From Rhizophagus clarus (Eukaryota > Glomeromycota > Glomeromycetes > Glomerales > Glomeraceae): 64,000 bases of DNA. The notes below the pieces were generated by a model that made no database searches, was not told the origin of the DNA, and saw only the letters and a list, made by a program, of their open reading frames with translations. Each line of letters starts with the position of its first letter. The first letter of the stretch is position 1. The position numbers and the translations under genes were made by a program. Below, in pieces: positions 24,321-35,540 of this stretch. Where the stretch lies: positions 1 to 64,000 of the forward strand of contig BLAL01000216.1 in assembly GCA_015698045.1 (NCBI GenBank), written 5' to 3'.

Positions 24321-24890
24321 TTAATTGCCATTAAAATACATCATATTTAATCTTTTCAAAGAATCTTCTGAAAGATTTTGACAATTTTCATCCAAAATAT
24401 TGTTATAAATTGAAAAACTTCTTTCCATACTACAGCTTGATACAGGTAACCAAATATAATCAAGTGCAATTTTTGAAAGAATTGGCAATTTATCTCCAAG
24501 ATTCATCCAATATTCTTCTAAATTAATTTCTCTAACTGAATTTTCCAATTGCAACTTGCAATAAATAGACCATTCACAAAGTAATTTATCTGAAAGGTTT
24601 GCTAATTCTCTGATAGTACTATATTGATGTAAATTTTTTCCCTCCAATGGACCAAGTAAAATATATTTAAGATCAAAAATTTGGGTAGTCCAAAATAGTA
24701 AACATGTAGGATGTGAGAAAATATAAACATTAAATTTGTTAAAAGCAGCTTCAAAAGCTGAATGAAAAATAGGATAAAAATCAAGTAGGTTGAAATAATG
24801 TAAAGTAATAGTAGTATCAAGATCTGAACCAAAATCTTGAGAATTGCAATTACTTTCTAAAAATGCAGAAAGATGGTTAAGACGTTCCTC
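24321..24890 (-). CDS. hAT transposase, C-terminal exon with dimerisation domain
   Basis: Once translated from the acceptor-like TTTTGTAG near 24892, this is ~190 codons open to TAA at 24321. The C-terminal half has the hAT dimerisation signature: LEEYWMNLGDKLPILSKIA, then WLPVSSCSMERSFSIYNNIL and LKRLNMMYFNGN. This domain (Dimer_Tnp_hAT) mediates oligomerisation of the transposase. The remainder of the gene lies beyond the nested insertion at 28480-29630. The frame is clean here, in contrast to the decayed N-terminal half. Confidence 0.85.
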   Translation of the reverse strand, partial: EERLNHLSAFLESNCNSQDFGSDLDTTITLHYFNLLDFYPIFHSAFEAAFNKFNVYIFSHPTCLLFWTTQIFDLKYILLGPLEGKNLHQYSTIRELANLSDKLLCEWSIYCKLQLENSVREINLEEYWMNLGDKLPILSKIALDYIWLPVSSCSMERSFSIYNNILDENCQNLSEDSLKRLNMMYFNGN

Positions 24891-25699
24891 TACAAAAGAA
24901 AATATAGACTTGTTTTATTTCTGAAAAAAATCAGTGTCTTGCATCGGGAAAGTTATATCAGTTCAGATCTGCAGTGATCTGTGATTTTAGCAGATTGCCG
25001 CATTTTTTTAATGCAATTTTGTTAAGAATCTGCGCAATACTGCAGAAATTATTTTTTTTATTTTTTCAAAGATTTTTTTATGAAAAATTTGTAATAATCT
25101 CCAAAATTGCAGATTTTTAAAAATACTTTGTACAAAAATTTTTAAAGATTTTCACAATTTTCTTCTTTAATTTGATAAACTTTGCATATTTATTTTGATA
25201 AACTTTACATCACTAATTTTTTAAACTTTTTTAAAGAAACAATTTTTTTCTATCACTTTAAAGAAATAATTTTATAACACTTTTAAAGAAATAATTCTTT
25301 TAAAGAAATAATTTTTTAACGCCTTAAAAAAATTAATTTGTTTAAAGATACCAAAGAAAAAAAAAATAAATTTTTAATGGATTCTTTTTTAAGCTTCGAA
25401 GCTTGTCAGATAATCGGACTTTAAGAATAATTTTTTTTTAAAAAAAAAAATAAAAAATACTGTTTCTTTATAAGGTTCGAAGTCTTTAAAACAAATTTTC
25501 CAATGTTTGACAGAATGCCAAAGGTACAAGTTCTGGATTCAAACAAAAATTTTTTACTTATGGTTTTAAAGTGCAGGATGAACAAGAAATTAGGAAGTTT
25601 TCGAATTTTGAAGTTTTACAGACAAAAATGGTAAGATCTGTTTTGCGAAGCTATTTTAAAAATTTTTTTTTTGTAGCTTCTTTTCTAAGTTTTGGACGA

Positions 25700-25895
25700 G
25701 CCCAAAGCCCTTTCCAGACTCTATTTCGAAGGTTAGAGGTCCTGGATGTTAAAGAACAGCCCTGGACTCTCTACTTCGAAGGGTAAAGATCCTTGATGCT
25801 GAAGAACAGTTCTGGACTCTCCATTTCAAAGGTTAGAGGTCCTTGACACTGAAGAACGGCTCTGGACTCTCCATTTCGAAGGTTAAAGCCTTCAA
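25700..25895 (+). repeat. 50-bp tandem repeat, ~3.5 copies
   Basis: Units begin GGACTCTC[CT]A[CT]TTCGAAGG and continue AGGTCCTTGA...GAAGAACAG with a 50-nt period. Their TTCGAAGGT core matches the exon/donor border of the following array, so they look like exon-like blocks joined without introns. Confidence 0.75.
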
Positions 25896-25939
25896 GTATA
25901 TTAATTTATTTAACAAACATTATAAATGTTCAATTTTTA

Positions 25940-28020
25940 TATTTTTTTAGGTCCAGAAGCCAAAGTACAGCTCTGGACTTTTTTTTGTTATTTTTAATTT
26001 TTTTTAAGGTCTGGAAGCTCCAGATTATTTTATTGATTTAATTTAACGAACGTTAACTAGCATTCGATTTCTTTTTCTTTTTTTTAGGTCCAGAACTCCA
26101 TTTTGAGGCAGACCACTTTAAGTAAAAAAAGAAAAGTTTTTTTTTGTATTTTAGCAAAACATTAGTAATGTTTTGCTTTTTTTCCTTTTTTTAGGTCCCA
26201 GAACTCCATTTCAAGGCGGATCACTTTAAGAGTAAAAAAAAATTTATTTTTTTTTGTATTTTAGCAAAACGTTAGTAATGTTTTGCTTTTCTTCTTTTTT
26301 TTAAGTCTGGAACTCCATTCGAGGCGGACCACTTTAAGTAAAAAAAAATCATTTTTTTTTGTATTTTAGCGAAACGTTAATAATATTTCGCTTTTATCCC
26401 TTTTTTAGGTCTAGAACTCCATTTCGAGGCGAACCATTAAGCAAAAAAAACAATTTTTTTTACTTTAATTTCAACAAACGTTAATTAATGTTCATTTTCT
26501 TTCTTTTTTAGGTCCAGAACTCCTTTAGAGGTGGACTATATGATATTTCAAAGGTAAAATATCTTCAAAAATTATTATTTTTTTTTGTTTTATTTAAACG
26601 AATGTTACTAATGTTCATTTTTTTATTTTTTAAGTCCAGAAGTTCTTTATAGGCAGAATACTGTAAGTAAAAAAAAAAAATTTTTTTTTTTTTACTTTTA
26701 TTTCAACGAACGTTAACTAATGTTCATTTTCTTTCTTTTTTAGGTCTGGAAGAAGTGGACTGAGTTATTTCAAAGGTAAAAAAACTTTGAAATAAATTTT
26801 TTTTTTTATATATTTTTATTTTACGAAACATTACTAATGTTTCATTTCATTTTTTAGGTCTGGAACTCTAATTTGAAGCAGACCGTGGTATTTCAAAGAT
26901 AAAGAAAATTTGAAATATCTTTTTTTTATTATTTCAACGAATGTTAACTAACATTCGTTTTCTTTTTTTTTTAGGTCTGGAACTTCTTTAGGGGCGAACT
27001 ATGATATTTCGAAGGTATAATATCTTCAAAAATTATTATTTTTTTTTTGTTTTTTTAAACAAACATTACTAATGTTTATTTTTTTTATTTGTTAAGTTCG
27101 GAATTCCTTTAGAGGCGGACTATGATATTTTGAAGGTATAATATCTTTGAAAATTTTTACTTTTTTTTATTTTATTTTAATGAACGTTACTAACGTTCAT
27201 TTTTTATTTTTTTAGATCCAGACGTTCCATTTCAAAGACTGGACTCTATTCGAAGGTAAGGCCTTCAATTTATTTTTTTGTTTTTATTTAACGAATGTTA
27301 ATGAATGTTTATTAACGTCCATTTTTTCTTTTTTAGATCTAGTAACCATTTTCGAAGACTATTTTGAAGGTATGACCTTCAAAAAAAAATTTAATTTTTT
27401 TGTTTAACGAACATTGCTAACGTTTGATATTTTTTATTTTTTTAGGTTCAGACGAAGCTAGACTCCATTCAAAGGTAATTCATTACTTTCAAATTTCTTT
27501 TTACTTCTATTATAACGAACGTTACTAACGTTTGATTTTTTCTTTCTTTTTAGATCCTGGACGTTGAAATACTATACATCTCTTGAAGGTACCTTTAATT
27601 TTTGGGTTTTTTTATTCAATGAACGTTTACTAACGTTCTTTATTTTTTTATTCTTTCTTTTGTAGGTCTGCAGTTGGATTTCTAGAAGAAATTTCGAAGG
27701 TAGAACTTCGAAATTTATTTAATTTCCTTTTTAACGAGACACTTTATTAACGTTTATTTTTATAGGTCTGGAGCTTCCTGGAACGTTACAAAACTTTGAA
27801 GGTACTCTACAAAGTTCCTTTTACTATTTTTTTGAAATTTCTTAATAAAATATTTGCTAACATTTCATTTATTTTGTTTCTTGTAGGTTTACAGCTTCTG
27901 GACGAAGATTTCGAAGGTATTTATCTTTGAAATTATTTCATTTTTTTTATTTAAACGAAAAGTCAGCTAATATTTTGCTTTTCTTTTATTGTAGGTCTAC
28001 GGTTTTCTTTAGAAGCAATA
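25940..28020 (+). repeat. Array of ~20 splice-ready intron/exon-like units
   Basis: About 20 units at ~105-115 nt spacing. Each has an acceptor-like T-rich tract ending TTTTTTAG or TTGTAG, a 29-45 nt block beginning GGTCTGGAACTCC or a variant, a TTCGAAG|GTAAA or GTATA donor, and a 65-75 nt spacer. The spacer carries an AACGTTACTAACGTT-type palindrome whose core is TACTAAC, the yeast branch-point consensus. Block lengths (for example 42, 40, 40, 33, 29, 35, 34 nt) do not keep a frame. If spliced it would give a non-coding RNA. A simple tandem repeat that mimics splice sites is the alternative. Confidence 0.8.
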
Positions 28021-28479
28021 ATATTTTCACGTTTTGATGCGTTTTATTGGATTGAAAAAGTTAAAAGTTGTTTGTTGGAATCAAACCAACTGGAACAATA
28101 TCCAAACCATTAACAACAACATAATTTGAACGTCAGTAAAGAAAAGAAAAGGGGACTTTTTAATTAGTGCATTTAGTTAGCAAATAGGATAGTTTAATAT
28201 ATGTACTTTTAAATTTGTAAATATCTTTAATTAATAAATTAATATTAGTTAATATTAAAGTTAAAACACTGCCTAATTGTAAATTTGCATTAGTGTTTTT
28301 GAAAAATTTCGCAGATTTATTTTTGAAAAATTTCGCAGGTTTTTTTGTGCTTGCAGATCTGCGCAGAAATCCATGAAATTTTTCAGTGCTGCGCATCAGC
28401 ATGTCCTCAGATCTGTGCAGAATTGGATTCCGCAGAATTGCGCAGATCTGCAGACCAAAATTTTTCCTGATGTGTACGA

Positions 28480-29630
28480 ATTGTTTTGCATATATAGAAA
28501 TAAAATGAATATAAACAGAAATAGTACCAAATTTAAAAGGATCAGAAAAAGTATTTAAAATATTTTTAAGTATTTCATTTGTTGAATCGTTGGTTATTTC
28601 ATCTTGAAAAAAGGAATTCCAATAGGGTATATGTGTTTTTGTATATTCAACCATTCTGAATCACGAATTTTAATGTGTAGACTATAGATGCCACCCAAAT
28701 CCAAAATAATTTGGAATTATGGCAACCAAATGTACAAATCCAAATTAATTTACAAATTATATATATAAATTTTATAATTTGTACATTTGGGATTTGGGAA
28801 TTATGACTGTCAAAATGTACAAATTAATTTGGGATTTACTTAAAATAATTTGGATGGCATCTATAGTGTAGACGTGAGAAAAGGAATTTTACAAGGAAAA
28901 GATATACCATAATTGCATAAGTGTGTTAAATATTTACCTCTTCTTGCTGGATTATGAATAAAGCATTCTTTTACCTTAGCCAAGAATTCTTTTAAAATGG
29001 CAAATGGATTAAATTTTTGCCATGTTTCACTACAAAATTAAAAATTATTTTGAGATAATTAAATTTATAACAAAATACTTTACTTACCCAATTAGGTTCA
29101 ATATGTGTGCATAGCAAGGGGCATAAATCAGTTGTGGCATAACAGGTTTTAATACTTCACGAAAATATTTTTTCATGTAAGCAGCTGAATCTGAAATAAA
29201 TAAACGTAAAAGAGAAAAAGGAATATTGTATTTTATCAGAATTGTAAAAAGAGTTGAGCTATTGTTGAATTATTAATTTGAATTAAAAAATCTACTAAGA
29301 CTAATTTGGTATTTGTACGAAAGTGAAAAAGAGTATTCACTATACTACAAGCACAATCATTTGTAGTTTCATTTATGATAATTGCTACTGGTTTATTTTC
29401 AAACAAAAGTTTAAGTTGTGTAAGATGGTTTTTGAAGATTTGAGATAAGTGCATTTGATGTAATGTAGGTATTTGGGGAATGAAATCTCCTTGTTTTACA
29501 TATTTTCAAAAAAAAGGAATAAGAGAATTCACTTTTTCTAAAGGTATATTAGCAATAGCAAAAGCTTGAATTAATTCTTCAATTAATTCTTTTTTATTAT
29601 CAGAAATAGAGATTGTTGAAGTTATTATCA
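28480..29630 (-). pseudogene. hAT transposase, N-terminal and central segments, decayed
   Basis: Starts at ATG 29630 (ITSTISISDNKKELIEELI). A frameshift near 29505 follows, then ENKPVAIIINETTNDCACS-like catalytic N-part at 29454-29236. After another frame change come LFISDSAAYM, with a likely catalytic Asp, and YAPCYAHILNLIG at 29085-29215, typical of hAT transposases. An exon at ~28930-29010 (EFLAKVKECFIHNPARRG) and one at 28654-28480 (YWNSFFQDEI) continue the protein. GT-AG borders are visible at 28938 and 29090. The frameshifts make the copy inactive. Confidence 0.75.
28681..28866. mobile_element. 186-bp MITE with TGTAG target duplication
   Basis: The ends CTATAGATGCCACCC and its inverse GGATGGCATCTATAG face each other. 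Both sides are flanked by TGTAG (28676-28680 and 28867-28871). The interior is a palindrome-rich sequence around CAAATTAATTTG motifs with no coding capacity. It lies between two hAT exons. Confidence 0.75.
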
Positions 29631-30076
29631 TTTGTTATCATGTTTCTCCATTCCTCTTTCTTTCATATGCTTCCTTTTTTGCAGAATAAACAGGACTATG
29701 AACAGGATCATCATCAGTTGATTTTTTTTCTTATTTCAGTTAATAGTATAATTGTAATATATATAAAGCAAAATACTATTATTAACAACTCTAAAATGGC
29801 TAGGATGTTCAGTTGCACAAGTATATACAGTTACTTTTTTTTCTATATTTAACCATTTTTTAACTAGTTACGATTTTTAAAAAAAATACTTTGAAAAAAA
29901 AAAATTAAAAATAGATTTAATTAATAGATTTGATTGGACAATATATGTGATACAATCTATTTCCTAAAATCTGCTATAATCTGCGATTATTTTATTTGAT
30001 ATCTGCTTTGAGTTATCATTTTAGATAATTCTGCAATTTTTTGCTTAAAGCAGAAATTCATCGTCCAGATCTCCAG

Positions 30077-30900
30077 AATACTTAGTAAAAATGAAGAATA
30101 GACGATGTGATACCATATGACAATTATTTTTACTATGGTCATGTGATTCTACCCTACTTAATGGTTTCTAAATAGAAATCAGTCTAAAAAAAACTATTGC
30201 TAAGATAAATATAAATAACATAAACATGCACAAGTCGAAGACTGCCAAATTGGGAATCATTTAGGCTATCCTATAGGGGCCTAGATGATTCCTGATTTTT
30301 TTTAATTTATTTTATCAGGGTACCTGATTGGTAACTTTAAAATAGCGTAAATCGGGTATATATAGGTTATCAATAGGATATCAATAGGGTACCTATTCAT
30401 TTGCAACTGAATATCAATAGGATTGGCCTATTGCTATCTGGTTTTTTTTAATTTACTTGTTTGGATTAACCTATTGATATCTATTTTTCTTATCTGGCAG
30501 CTTACCAATTGATGTCATTTTTACTAATTGTATCAATTTATGTACATAATTTACTAAATTGTAATCAATAGGTTATGTCCAATTGCAAAAAATTTAATAT
30601 TTAGAATCAAATACATACTTTCAATTGATTCCTAATTGCTACCTAATTGTCAATTTTATTACTACTGATTTATATTACTAATTTTATTTCAATTAATTAC
30701 AAATGCCAAATTAATGAATTATTACAAAATTACATTACATTATTATTCGCTACTCTAAATATTCTACTATGATCCTAACTAATTTGCTTAATCAATAGAA
30801 TATTAATAATGCCTAAATTTCTCCTTGTCAAGATGTCTCATTGGTTCTGACTTTTAAGGATTCTATTATAAAAAAAATGGAACACTGTTAGTAATGTTTA
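30077..30900. other. Repeat-rich spacer
   Basis: Contains the inverted partner (30130-30230) of sequence at 23.82-24.01 kb. At 30330-30600 there are iterated AATAGG/TATCAATAG motifs of the hairpin family seen at 17.6 kb. No gene was seen. Confidence 0.45.
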
Positions 30901-30999
30901 CTAATGTTCTAATTTGAAAAAATTTTCATTTAAGTGTTGATTTTGAAGCGTCCAGAGAGGTTTACAATTCTGATAGCCCAAATAATTAAATTGACATCT

Positions 31000-33290
31000 G
31001 AATTCTAAAGAAAGAAAGAAAGGAAGATTAGTATTAGAAATTAAAAGAAAAACAATTAAAAAAAGCTTACCAGTTCGAAATTACAATCACAAGAGAATCT
31101 AAAAGCTACAAAAAAAAGTAGAAAGCTATTAGGGCAGTGACATATATTAGCTAATATTTTTTTACTATAGGCGCTTACCCCCCCACCCCCAGGTAAGATA
31201 TCTTGGTCACGTGCAACTAATCATATTTTTTAAAAATTGTGTAACCTAAGATTTTCGCTTACCCCCCCACCCCCTAAAATATTAGCTAATATATGTCACT
31301 GCCCTTAGTATACGCCTATATGCCTTTTATTTTAAAGAAGTTCTTTTTTTTTAAGCTTACCAGGTCCAAATTGATGTCCAAAGGAGTTTGGAACCTAGAA
31401 AAAAATATAGAAGGTTAGTATAGCCTTATACGCCTTCTATTTAAAAAATAAAACATTTTTTTTATTTAACTCACCAGTTCGAAATAGCGTCAAAAGAATC
31501 CAGAAGCTACAAAAAAATAGAGTAGAAGGTTAGTATAATGCTACACGCCTTCTACTTAAAAAAAAATGAAACATTATTTTTTTTTAAGCTTACTAGTCTA
31601 AAATGGCGTCTAAAGAGTCCAGAAGCTACAAAAAAAAAATAAAGTAGAAGGTTAGTATAATGCTATATGCCTTCTACTTAAAAAAAATTGAAAAATAATT
31701 TTTTTTTAAGCTTACCGGCCTGAAATGGTGTTTAGGAGGTCCAGAAGCTACAAAAAAAAGTAAAAGGCTGTTAGTATATACCTATATGCCTTTTATTTAA
31801 AAAAAAAATTTTTTTTATTTTAACTTACCAGTTTGAAATGACGTCTAGGAGGTCTGGAACCTATAGAAATAAATAAACTAGAAGGTTAGTATAACGCCTA
31901 TACACCTTCTACTTAAAAAAATATATATATATAATTTTTTTACTTTTTTAAGCTTATCAGTTCCAATGAATAGAAGGTTAGTATAACACTGGTCAAATGA
32001 AGGGCTACTGGGTAAATTTCATACATCCGATAGCCCTATTATACGTTTTTGATTTTAATCCGAATGGAAAATGATCAATCCACCTGATTTTTAACCAGTT
32101 CTTGGCACAGATCGGGTATGATCATGTGCAATTTTGGCAGAAGGTTATCAGGTTAATTTCATATAATTATTAATGAAATATTGGCATTCTAATATGTTTG
32201 TGATATACTGGAATTATAAGTCTGATACTTGTATTAATTTAGCATTATTGGAATAATAAATTTATTTATTTATTTTACTATATATTAGTAAAGCTTGTAC
32301 AATTTATAAAATGCCTCGCTATTTTAATTTCAAATAACTACTAATACACTTAAATAAAAAAACTTTTCCTATTAATAACTTGCAATTTTAAATCCACAAT
32401 TAATTCAAATGATCCTAAAAGAAAATAATCCAGATTCTATAAAAATAAAGAAAGAAAATGTTAATATGTTTAATAATTAAGATAAAGTTTTAAAATTTCA
32501 AAATTTACTTACAATACCACTAATTACCCAACTGAAAAATAAAAGTCTGAAACCTACAAAAGAAAAAAGTGAATATTAGTAAAATGTTCTGAAAAGAATT
32601 CTAAAGTATAGAAATTTACAACACCTGTTGCAAAAGAAACAAATCCTGGAACTTCTGTTAAAATTGATTCCAATTTCCAAAACATTTCGATTATAGAGTT
32701 CTGATCTGAAACTTGAAACCATTCCTATTCTAAAAAAGAGAATGTTAGAAATATTTCTTAGAAAAAATTTATCATAAAATATGTCTTCCCACTTACTAAT
32801 TCATCTCCGGCAACCCTACAAAAAAAAGATTTTCTTAAAAAAACTTTTAAAATAACAAGAAACTCTCTCACAACTCCTTATTTCAAGTCCAAAGCTCAAT
32901 TCATAGTTTTCATCTGAAAATCCTAAAAAAAAAGATTATCAATTTATTGTACAAATCAGATCATATCTTTATAATTTATACTACATTCTGAATGGGACCT
33001 ATAAAAAAAATATTAGTACGTTTCCCAAGACTAATGACGAACCTCATTCCCAAAAAAAATAATTTACTGTTGAAACTCATTTTATGAGGCTGATACCTGC
33101 AAAAACAAAAAAAGAAACATTACATTAGTACGTTTCTTATAAATAAATGATCTCCATTCCTAAGAACTAACTTAGCAAACTCATGTCTGAAGCTCTGAAG
33201 TTCCTTTTGAAAAAGCCAGAATCTACAAAAAAAAAAAAAAATACTATAAAAATAAATCGTCTAAAAGTCCTCTCTGAAAAGCTAAACTTG
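31000..33290 (-). repeat. Reverse-strand array of intron/exon-like units
   Basis: Read on the minus strand, 31.3-32.0 kb holds units of ~115 nt with TATACTAACCTTCTAC (branch-like), a T-rich tract, TTTGTAG, a ~32-nt block such as CTTCTGGACTCTTTAGACGC..., and GTAAGCTT or GTGAGTT donors. More diverged units continue to ~33.23 kb, marked on the plus strand by CTACAAAAAA at ~32553, ~32816 and ~33224. The typical block length of 32 nt cannot keep a frame. A 173-bp MITE interrupts one unit at 31132. Confidence 0.75.
31132..31304. mobile_element. 173-bp PIF/Harbinger-type MITE
   Basis: Perfect ~29-nt terminal inverted repeats begin GGGCAGTGACATATATTAGC. The flanks are TTA on both sides (31129-31131 and 31305-31307), the 3-bp target duplication usual for PIF/Harbinger elements. 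The interior has two copies of CGCTTACCCCCCCACCCCC. It splits the branch-site region of one array unit. Confidence 0.85.
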
Positions 33291-33299
33291 AATATATAA

Positions 33300-33779
33300 A
33301 AAAAAAATATGCCATAAGTAAAAAGTAGCTATAGTTTTATTATCTTTAGCATCCAACAGGGATTTTTGAAAGACACTCACGCTGATATGCAACTCGCACT
33401 GAAACAAATCTTTAATATTGATGGTATTTCCCAACGTTAGTCACAAGTTAAACCTTTTAGGAAAAATAAGAAGCTTCAATTGTGAAGAAATAACAAGAAC
33501 ATGATGAGTTCAAAAGGAATTTCAAATCAAAAATGGAATATCATCGGTCGAGGTCTTTAGGAAAATTGCGGAATTACTCAAGACTTTGATTTAGCATTTC
33601 TGGCTAATCTATAGAGGGTAGAATGTATTTTCTTAGGAGGGATAAAATTTATTCTATAGACTATAGGGTAGTTTTTTTTTTACTAATTTTTATTTTTTGT
33701 AAAACAGATTTTAACGGAAATTTATTTGAAGGTTACAACAAAGGATTGAAAAATCAATTCTTTTTAGAGTAAAGGTACA
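33300..33779. other. Spacer left of the Polinton-like element
   Basis: Unique AT-rich sequence. A short CTATAGAGGGTAGAAT/ATTCTATAGACTATAGGGTAG inverted pair lies near 33611-33672. No gene was seen. Confidence 0.4.
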
Positions 33780-33784
33780 ACAGG
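33780..33784 (+). repeat. Left target-site duplication ACAGG
   Basis: ACAGG directly abuts the left terminal ACACAATG and is repeated at 54883-54887 directly after the right end. Confidence 0.8.
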
Positions 33785-35537
33785 ACACAATGCGAAAGTA
33801 GGGGTTTAAGGACCAAAGGTCCAGCCTTCACTGAAACATTGTGTGTGTGGGCCACAGAACGTTAAAAATAATATCGATTTTTCTTATTATATTAGAAGAG
33901 CTTCTATCAGCTCTAGAATCTTAATTTTGATATTATATTTCTTAATTTTGTGTGGTTTTTCTAACCTCAGAAAGCATATCGATTTTTATTACTATATTAG
34001 ATAAGCTTCTAACGGCTCTAGAATCCTAATTTCTATATCAATTTTTCAGTTATATTTATTAAATCTAACGAAAATTATTATATCAGAAATTGATTCTGCG
34101 TAAGTTAGCTCTTTAAATAGCATATTTACTACTTAAGTCTAACGAAAATAAGTCTAACTGTCCTTATTACCCCATAAATAAGTCTAATGAAAAAAATAAG
34201 TCTAATGAAATTAAATCTAACTGTCCTTATTATCCCATAAATAAATCTAACGATTTTCTTAAGTCTAACGAAAAATCATGTGACTTTTAAATCTAACGAA
34301 CTTTTATATATACAAGAATGCCTTTTGTACAAGTTAGCTCATTAAATAGCATAATTGTTAAATAAATCTAACGGGATTTTTGTTCTAACTTTTTCTTAAT
34401 TAAGAACGGGTTCAATGCAGGCTAGCTTATTAAATAGCATATTTTATATAAAAGTCTAACGAAATATCATTCTGTAAAAATCCAGAAGAAATCTGCAGAA
34501 TTGTCCCAACTTTTCTTTAGTCAAAAACAAGTTCTGCACAGGATAGCTCATTAAATAGCATAATTGTTAATTAAGTCTAACGAGATTTTTGTCCCAACTT
34601 TTCCTTAATCAAGGATAGGTTCAATGCAGGCTAGCTTACTAAAAATCATATTTTATATAAAAGTCTAATGAAATGTCACCCCTGCAAAATCTGCGGAATT
34701 GTCCCAACTTTTCCTTAATCAAGAACGAGCTCAGCATAAGTTAACTCATCAAGTAGCATATAACTTTAATGAAAAAATTTAAGTCTAACTATTCCACCTT
34801 GCCGGGAAATTTATAAGTCTAACAAAAAATATATATCAGGAATTGGCTTCGCGCTAGCTAACTCCTTATCTAATACATTATTTATTTAAGTCTAACGATT
34901 CTGCTCTGCCAAAAATTTATTCTGGCCAACAACTATCACAATATTCTCCTTCTTCTAATTTTATCGGATGGAAGCATTCCCTGCAGAGAGTAATATTAAG
35001 AATTGCAAGCTTGTCTTTATGTGCAATCATTATTTCCTCATAAGTTCTTTCTCGTATCTCTGATCGAAGTCTTTTTTCTATTTCTTATATCACTAATCAA
35101 AGTCTTTCTTGCATCTCTGATCGAAGACTTTCTGATCGAAGTCTATTATAGTGTCAGGTAACATAGTATCCTCTGATATGTAATGGGCATTGTCCACAAG
35201 CTGAAGCAGTAGGTTTACCACAATCAGAACAAGGTATACATTTTTTAGCCTTCCAATGGAATCGACATCCTTTAGGCCTAGTACTAGCATTTCCACAAGT
35301 CTTTCCAGTATTGCAGAGAAATGGGCAGGAATATTCACCGATCATCCTATTTTATATCACTAAATATCGAAAGAATAATTAATAAATAGTTAATGCTTCA
35401 GTTTTGGGAAGATAGCTAGAACCGTTCTGGCAAGCCTGCAAATGCCGTCTTCACTGATCGAAAAGTGAAAGGAATAGGAAATAATTAATTAAAGAAAAAT
35501 TTTATAAGCAAGTAATAGCGTGACGGTTAGAGCTAAC
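33785..35537 (+). repeat. Left terminal inverted repeat (1753 bp)
   Basis: Matches the reverse complement of 53127-54882 with few differences by eye. The outer part has a conserved AAAGTAGGGG...TTTAAGGAC block and many AAGTCTAACGA motifs among TTAAATAGCAT motifs. The inner part encodes the cysteine-rich gene. It ends at GGTTAGAGCTAAC, 4 nt before the first inward frame. Confidence 0.9.
34917..35345 (-). pseudogene. Left-TIR copy of the cysteine-rich protein gene, nonsense-broken
   Basis: Same gene as 53320-53748 in inverted orientation. The frame is open for 63 codons and then meets TGA where the right copy has CGA (after YYVT), a single C-to-T change in a CpG. Several other codons also differ (for example Ala to Thr, Arg to Cys). 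Downstream sequence is still recognisable to the final CDSC-type codons. Confidence 0.85.
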
Positions 35538-35540
35538 ACC

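Larger units (their letters stand above)
24942..28472 (+). mobile_element. Insertion in the hAT gene carrying a microexon-like array
   Basis: The ends are related inverted repeats: CATCGGGAAA with CAGATCTGCAG nearby on the left, and on the right the reverse complement of CATCAGGAAAAATTTTGG followed by CAGATCTGCGCA. GCAGATCTGCGCAG-type motifs cluster at both ends. It separates two transposase segments that should be contiguous. No protein-coding gene is visible; the body is the forward array of splice-like units. It may occupy or enlarge a pre-existing intron. The exact target duplication was not resolved. Confidence 0.5.
24094..30068 (-). mobile_element. hAT-family DNA transposon with nested insertion
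   Basis: The left end CAGGAATGATGAATTTCTG and the right end (reverse complement CTGGACGATGAATTTCTG) form short terminal inverted repeats. The flanking octamers GTCCCCAG (24086-24093) and ATCTCCAG (30069-30076) agree at 6 of 8 positions, as expected for an aged 8-bp hAT target duplication. Inside are hAT transposase segments on the minus strand, interrupted by a 3.5-kb array-bearing insertion and a 186-bp MITE. Confidence 0.75.

Noticed and set aside
25571..25786. Forward open frame as a protein gene.
   Set aside because: It overlaps the 50-bp tandem repeats and array start. The frame is set by repeat periodicity and lacks coding character.
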